A program made the translations under genes and the position numbers. This document shows, one piece after another, positions 60,244 through 64,000 of a stretch of DNA of 64,000 nt; position 1 is the first letter of the stretch, and each line of letters starts with the position of its first letter. Source of the DNA: Staphylococcus sp. IVB6181 (GTDB lineage Bacteria > Bacillota > Bacilli > Staphylococcales > Staphylococcaceae). The notes below the pieces were generated by a model. The model was not told the origin of the DNA, did not search any database, and saw only the letters and a program-made list of their open reading frames with translations. The DNA lies in NCBI RefSeq assembly GCF_025561445.1, contig NZ_CP095096.1, forward strand, positions 1,963,822 through 2,027,821, given 5' to 3'.

Positions 60244-61174
60244 CAAAATCAATTAAACCTTTATTAAATGACAAAAACTATATTGCTGCATTAGCAATCG
60301 ACCAACGCGGTGCTTTAAAACGTTTATTAGGCGAAGGTGCTAAAACTGAAGACTTAGAACAATTTAAAGTTCATGTTTCTGAAGAATTAACTCCATATGC
60401 TTCAAGTATTTTATTAGACCCTGAATACGGTCTTCCAGCAACTAAAGTTCGTGCTAAAAACGCTGGTTTATTATTAGCTTATGAAAAAACTGGTTATGAT
60501 GCTTCAGAACCAGGTCGTATTCCTGATTTATTAAACGTATGGTCTGTTAAACGCTTAAAAGAAGCTGGTGCAGATGCAGTTAAATTATTAGTATACGTTG
60601 ACATCGACGAAGACAAAGCAATCAATGATCAAAAAGAAGCATTCGTTGAACGTGTAGGCAGCGAATGTGTTGCTGAAGGTTTACCATTATTCTTAGAAAT
60701 CGTTTCTTACGATGCTAACAACGCTGACAGCGGTTCAGAAGAATTTGCTAAAGTTAAAGCACACAAAGTAAACGAAGCAATGAAAAAATACTCTGAACCT
60801 CGTTTCAATGTAGACGTATTAAAATAGAAGTACCTGTAAACATGAACTATGTTGAAGGATTCGGTGAAAAAGCATTATTCACTAAAGAAGAAGCTGCTCA
60901 AGCATTCAAAGAACAAGCTGCTTCAACTAACTTACCTTACATCTACTTAAGCGCTGGTGTATCAGCTGAGTTATTCCAAAAAACTTTATACTTCGCTAAA
61001 GAATCTGGTTCTACATTTAACGGTGTATTATGCGGCCGTGCTACTTGGAGAGGTGCTACAGATCACTTTGCTGAAGGTGATGCAGCTGTTCAAGAATGGT
61101 TCCGTACTGAAGGTAAAAACAACATCGAAAGCTTAAACAAAGTTTTAGATGAAACTGCTAACCCTATTAAATAA
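60240..61174 (+). pseudogene. lacD: Tagatose-1,6-bisphosphate aldolase LacD, split by a one-base frameshift
   Basis: The first part (60240-60827, 195 residues, through FNVDVLK) stops at TAG; the second part (to 61174, 110 residues, from NYVEGFGEK) resumes in the next frame. In the intact family DVLK is followed by (V/I)EVPVNM; here the bases after AAA read ATAGAAGTACCTGTAAACATG if one base is added, so a single A seems lost from an A-run near 60822. Everything else is well conserved ([26 protein letters not shown]). The stop falls right after the lysine I recall as the Schiff-base residue in S. aureus LacD. Could be a real mutation, a sequencing error, or rescued by frameshifting. Confidence 0.85.
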
Positions 61175-61196
61175 TTAAGTAAAATATCATTTTACT

Positions 61197-61229
61197 AGCC
61201 TAGCAATCATTTGGTTGTTAGGCTTTTTT
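61197..61229 (+). terminator. Terminator after lacD
   Basis: GCCTAGCA...TGTTAGGC (61198-61223) followed by TTTTTT. It ends the lacABCD transcript before any lacFE genes. Confidence 0.8.
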
Positions 61230-61237
61230 ATTACATT

Positions 61238-61271
61238 CTATATAGACAGTTACCTATATAGATGATAATCT
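61238..61271 (+). promoter_or_regulatory. ars promoter with paired ArsR-type sites
   Basis: TAGACA (61243-61248), 17-base spacer, TAATCT (61266-61271). Two copies of the self-palindrome CTATATAG at 61238-61245 and 61254-61261, 16 bases apart, flank the -35 region and are likely ArsR operators. Confidence 0.65.
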
Positions 61272-61295
61272 ATTTTATGGAATGAGGTGATTAGG

Positions 61296-61610
61296 ATGAA
61301 TTACGAAAATATCTCTACACTATTAAAAGCAATAGCCAGCCCTATTCGCTTAGAAATACTCAATTTGCTTTCTTGCGGTGAGCTTTGTGCGTGTGATTTA
61401 TTGGCACACTTTCATATCACACAGCCTACCCTCAGTCATCATATGAAGGCGCTCAGCGCAAATAATCTAATACATAGCCGTAAAGAAGGTAACCGGCGTT
61501 ATTACCGCTTAAATACAGCTGCGTATCAAGATTTATTAGCACAATTAAATCTCATAGGTACATCGCAAGCATCATGTGCTTGTCATACGTTAAATAAAGG
61601 AGATTGTTAA
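61296..61610 (+). CDS. arsR: ArsR arsenical resistance operon repressor
   Basis: 104 residues, winged helix. The As(III)-binding site ELCACDLL (CxC in the recognition-helix region) and the DNA helix [12 protein letters not shown] are intact. Start at ATG 61296, six bases after GAGGTG. Releases the promoter when arsenite or antimonite binds. Followed closely by arsB. Confidence 0.93.
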   Translation: MNYENISTLLKAIASPIRLEILNLLSCGELCACDLLAHFHITQPTLSHHMKALSANNLIHSRKEGNRRYYRLNTAAYQDLLAQLNLIGTSQASCACHTLNKGDC

Positions 61611-61612
61611 CT

Positions 61613-62902
61613 TTGGTTATTACAGCAATTGTTATATTTATTTTGACTTTAATTTTTATTATTTGGCAGCCGAAAGGCTTGGATATAGGCATTACTGCTG
61701 TTATCGGTGCCCTGCTCGCATTGATTACAGGCGTTGTTTCTTTGAGTGATGTTGGTGAAGTGACATCCATTGTATGGAATGCGACATTGACCTTTGTTGC
61801 GCTGATTATCATTTCATTAATTCTAGATGAAATCGGCTTTTTCGAATGGGCCTCATTACATATGGTACGTGCATCTAACGGCAATGGTGTGAAGATGTTT
61901 GTTTACATCATGTTATTGGGTGCTGTGGTTGCGGCGCTGTTCGCAAATGATGGTGCTGCGTTGATTTTAACACCGATTGTCCTTGCGATGGTCAGACACT
62001 TGAAATTTAATGAACGCGTGATCTTTCCATTCATCATTGCGAGTGGTTTTATCGCAGATACAACTTCTCTGCCTTTAATCGTCAGCAACTTAGTCAACAT
62101 CGTCTCGGCTGATTATTTCAATATTAGTTTCTTAGAATACTTTGCGCATATGATAATCCCTAACCTTTTCTCATTATTCGCAAGTATCATCGTGTTATAC
62201 ATTTATTTTAAAAAAGCGATACCCAAGCATTTTGATGCTGCACAGCTGAAAATACCTGATTCTGCGATTAAAGATCATCGCTTATTCCGTATCAGCTGGA
62301 TTGTCTTAGGTGTCTTGCTGGCAGGCTATGTCATTGGAGAATTACTTCATATTCCTGTTTCATTTATCGCAGGCTTAATCGCAATTATCTTCTTATTGCT
62401 GGCTAAACAATCTAGTGCTGTACACACACGCAGCGTTATTAAAGGCGCACCATGGAACATTGTAATCTTTTCTATCGGTATGTACCTTGTAGTATTCGGA
62501 TTAAAAAATGCAGGGATTACGTCTTTATTAGCGGATATGATCAACCAATTTTCACAACACGGCCTGTTCTCAAGTATTTTAGGTATGGGCTTTTTATCTG
62601 CTATCCTTTCAGCAATTATGAACAATATGCCTACTGTGATGATTGATGCGATTGCGATTAATCAAGCACATGCGGCAGGCATCATTAAAGAAGGCTTGAT
62701 TTATGCGAATGTGATAGGTTCTGACTTAGGTCCTAAGATCACCCCTATCGGTTCGCTGGCAACATTATTGTGGTTACATGTGTTATCTCAAAAAGGAATA
62801 AAAATATCATGGGGTACCTACTTTAAAACGGGTATTGTAATAACCATTCCAGTGTTATTTATCACGTTAGTCGGATTATATTTATCTTTATTACTTATTT
62901 AG
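61613..62902 (+). CDS. arsB: Arsenite efflux transporter ArsB
   Basis: 429 residues, 12 hydrophobic segments, extrudes arsenite/antimonite. Starts at TTG 61613 ten bases after AAGGAG, giving MVITAIVIF and the exact length of pI258-type ArsB. Conserved [31 protein letters not shown] and [14 protein letters not shown]. Overlaps or abuts arsR. Confidence 0.95.
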   Translation: MVITAIVIFILTLIFIIWQPKGLDIGITAVIGALLALITGVVSLSDVGEVTSIVWNATLTFVALIIISLILDEIGFFEWASLHMVRASNGNGVKMFVYIMLLGAVVAALFANDGAALILTPIVLAMVRHLKFNERVIFPFIIASGFIADTTSLPLIVSNLVNIVSADYFNISFLEYFAHMIIPNLFSLFASIIVLYIYFKKAIPKHFDAAQLKIPDSAIKDHRLFRISWIVLGVLLAGYVIGELLHIPVSFIAGLIAIIFLLLAKQSSAVHTRSVIKGAPWNIVIFSIGMYLVVFGLKNAGITSLLADMINQFSQHGLFSSILGMGFLSAILSAIMNNMPTVMIDAIAINQAHAAGIIKEGLIYANVIGSDLGPKITPIGSLATLLWLHVLSQKGIKISWGTYFKTGIVITIPVLFITLVGLYLSLLLI

Positions 62903-62915
62903 AAAAGAGGACAAA

Positions 62916-63320
62916 ATGATGGAAAAACCAATTATTTATTTTGTATGTACAGGCAATGCTTGTCGAAGCCAAATGGCAGAAGGTTTTGGAAAGAAATTTT
63001 TAGGTGACGCTTGGGAAGTTGTTTCAGGCGGTATTGAAGCACATGGTGTCAATCCGCTTGCGGTTAAAGCTATGGATGAAATCGGTATTGATATCAGCAA
63101 GCAAACCTCTGATAAAATCGATACTGATTTATATGCTAAAGCAAAATTAGTCGTAACTTTATGCAATCATGCGGATGCGAATTGCCCTGTTGTCCCCCAA
63201 AACGTTACTAAAGTCCATTGGGGCTTTGAAGACCCAGCAGGTAAAGACTGGTCTGTCTTTCAGGATGTGAGAGACCAAATCGGCGAAAGAATTTTACAAT
63301 TTAAAGATACTGGCCAATAA
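62916..63320 (+). CDS. arsC: Thioredoxin-coupled arsenate reductase ArsC
   Basis: 134 residues, low-molecular-weight phosphatase fold. Active-site loop CTGNACRSQ with Cys about 11 and the resolving pair in [23 protein letters not shown] is typical of the Staphylococcus type. Reduces arsenate to arsenite for export by ArsB. AGAGG is upstream; the second ATG at 62919 is an equally good start. No arsA or arsD. Confidence 0.95.
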   Translation: MMEKPIIYFVCTGNACRSQMAEGFGKKFLGDAWEVVSGGIEAHGVNPLAVKAMDEIGIDISKQTSDKIDTDLYAKAKLVVTLCNHADANCPVVPQNVTKVHWGFEDPAGKDWSVFQDVRDQIGERILQFKDTGQ

Positions 63321-63336
63321 TGTACGATAATAAATA

Positions 63337-63366
63337 AAACACCTCGGAGAAAATTCCGAGGTGTTT
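63337..63366. terminator. Bidirectional terminator between arsC and lacG
   Basis: AAACACCTCGGA (63337-63348) and TCCGAGGTGTTT (ends 63366), with T-runs on both strands; the genes converge. Confidence 0.85.
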
Positions 63367-63377
63367 CTTACTTTCCA

Positions 63378-64000
<623 letters not shown>

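Noticed and set aside
60842..61174. Second part of lacD as an independent small gene
   Set aside because: It starts inside a conserved aldolase stretch and has no ribosome site; it is the downstream half of split lacD.

Overview
The window looks like the chromosome of a low-GC coagulase-negative Staphylococcus, most likely of the S. carnosus/S. simulans type rather than S. aureus. The backbone order from mntH through potABCD, pdhABCD, def, rpoY-rnjA, ktrC, cydAB, ptsHI, a TPP-controlled ykoEDC cluster, the purine operon and folD to qoxABCD is the order known from staphylococci. The HPr and Enzyme I sequences resemble what I remember of S. carnosus. Species assignment is inference; no database was searched.

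Layout. 1-2.3 kb: yktB-like gene and mntH with a MntR-type operator. 2.3-4.6 kb: an AT-rich accessory insert (NAD(P)-dependent reductase, TetR regulator with a clear operator, ISL3-type transposase relic) lying between two exact inverted copies of a 39-bp terminator hairpin. 4.6-11.3 kb: two DUF4064-like membrane proteins, the polyamine transporter potABCD and an XRE-cupin regulator. 11.4-18.1 kb: pyruvate dehydrogenase complex, YkyA lipoprotein, peptide deformylase. 18.1-24.7 kb: two small genes, rpoY-rnjA (RNase J1 with an unusual basic tail), ktrC and cytochrome bd. 24.8-30.7 kb: glutaredoxin-like protein, PTS general proteins, a hydrophobic protein, an rRNA methyltransferase, a large membrane protein. 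30.9-34.4 kb: TPP riboswitch, ykoEDC and a small basic protein. 34.4-36.2 kb: an IS3/IS150-type insertion sequence sitting inside the terminator hairpin of that small gene.

36.4-48.7 kb: the purEKCSQLFMNHD operon (minus strand) diverging from folD across PurR-type boxes. 48.8-56.3 kb: M42 peptidase, flavohaemoprotein, a secreted single-domain Ig-like protein, and the quinol oxidase qoxABCD. 56.4-64 kb: a variable region with a nucleoside hydrolase, lacR and lacABC, a lacD split by a one-base frameshift, an arsRBC operon, and lacG on the opposite strand, running off the window. No lacF or lacE is present between them.

Functionally the window is rich in central metabolism: sugar phosphorylation (PTS), pyruvate oxidation, two terminal oxidases, de novo purine synthesis with folate C1 supply, and thiamine precursor uptake supplying the cofactor of PdhA. 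The right end shows a tagatose-6-phosphate pathway that appears to be decaying or rearranged. I saw no rRNA, tRNA or CRISPR array. The best candidates for a second look are the hairpin-bounded reductase/TetR insert, the lacD frameshift with the ars interruption, the IS nested in a terminator, and the RNase J1 tail.
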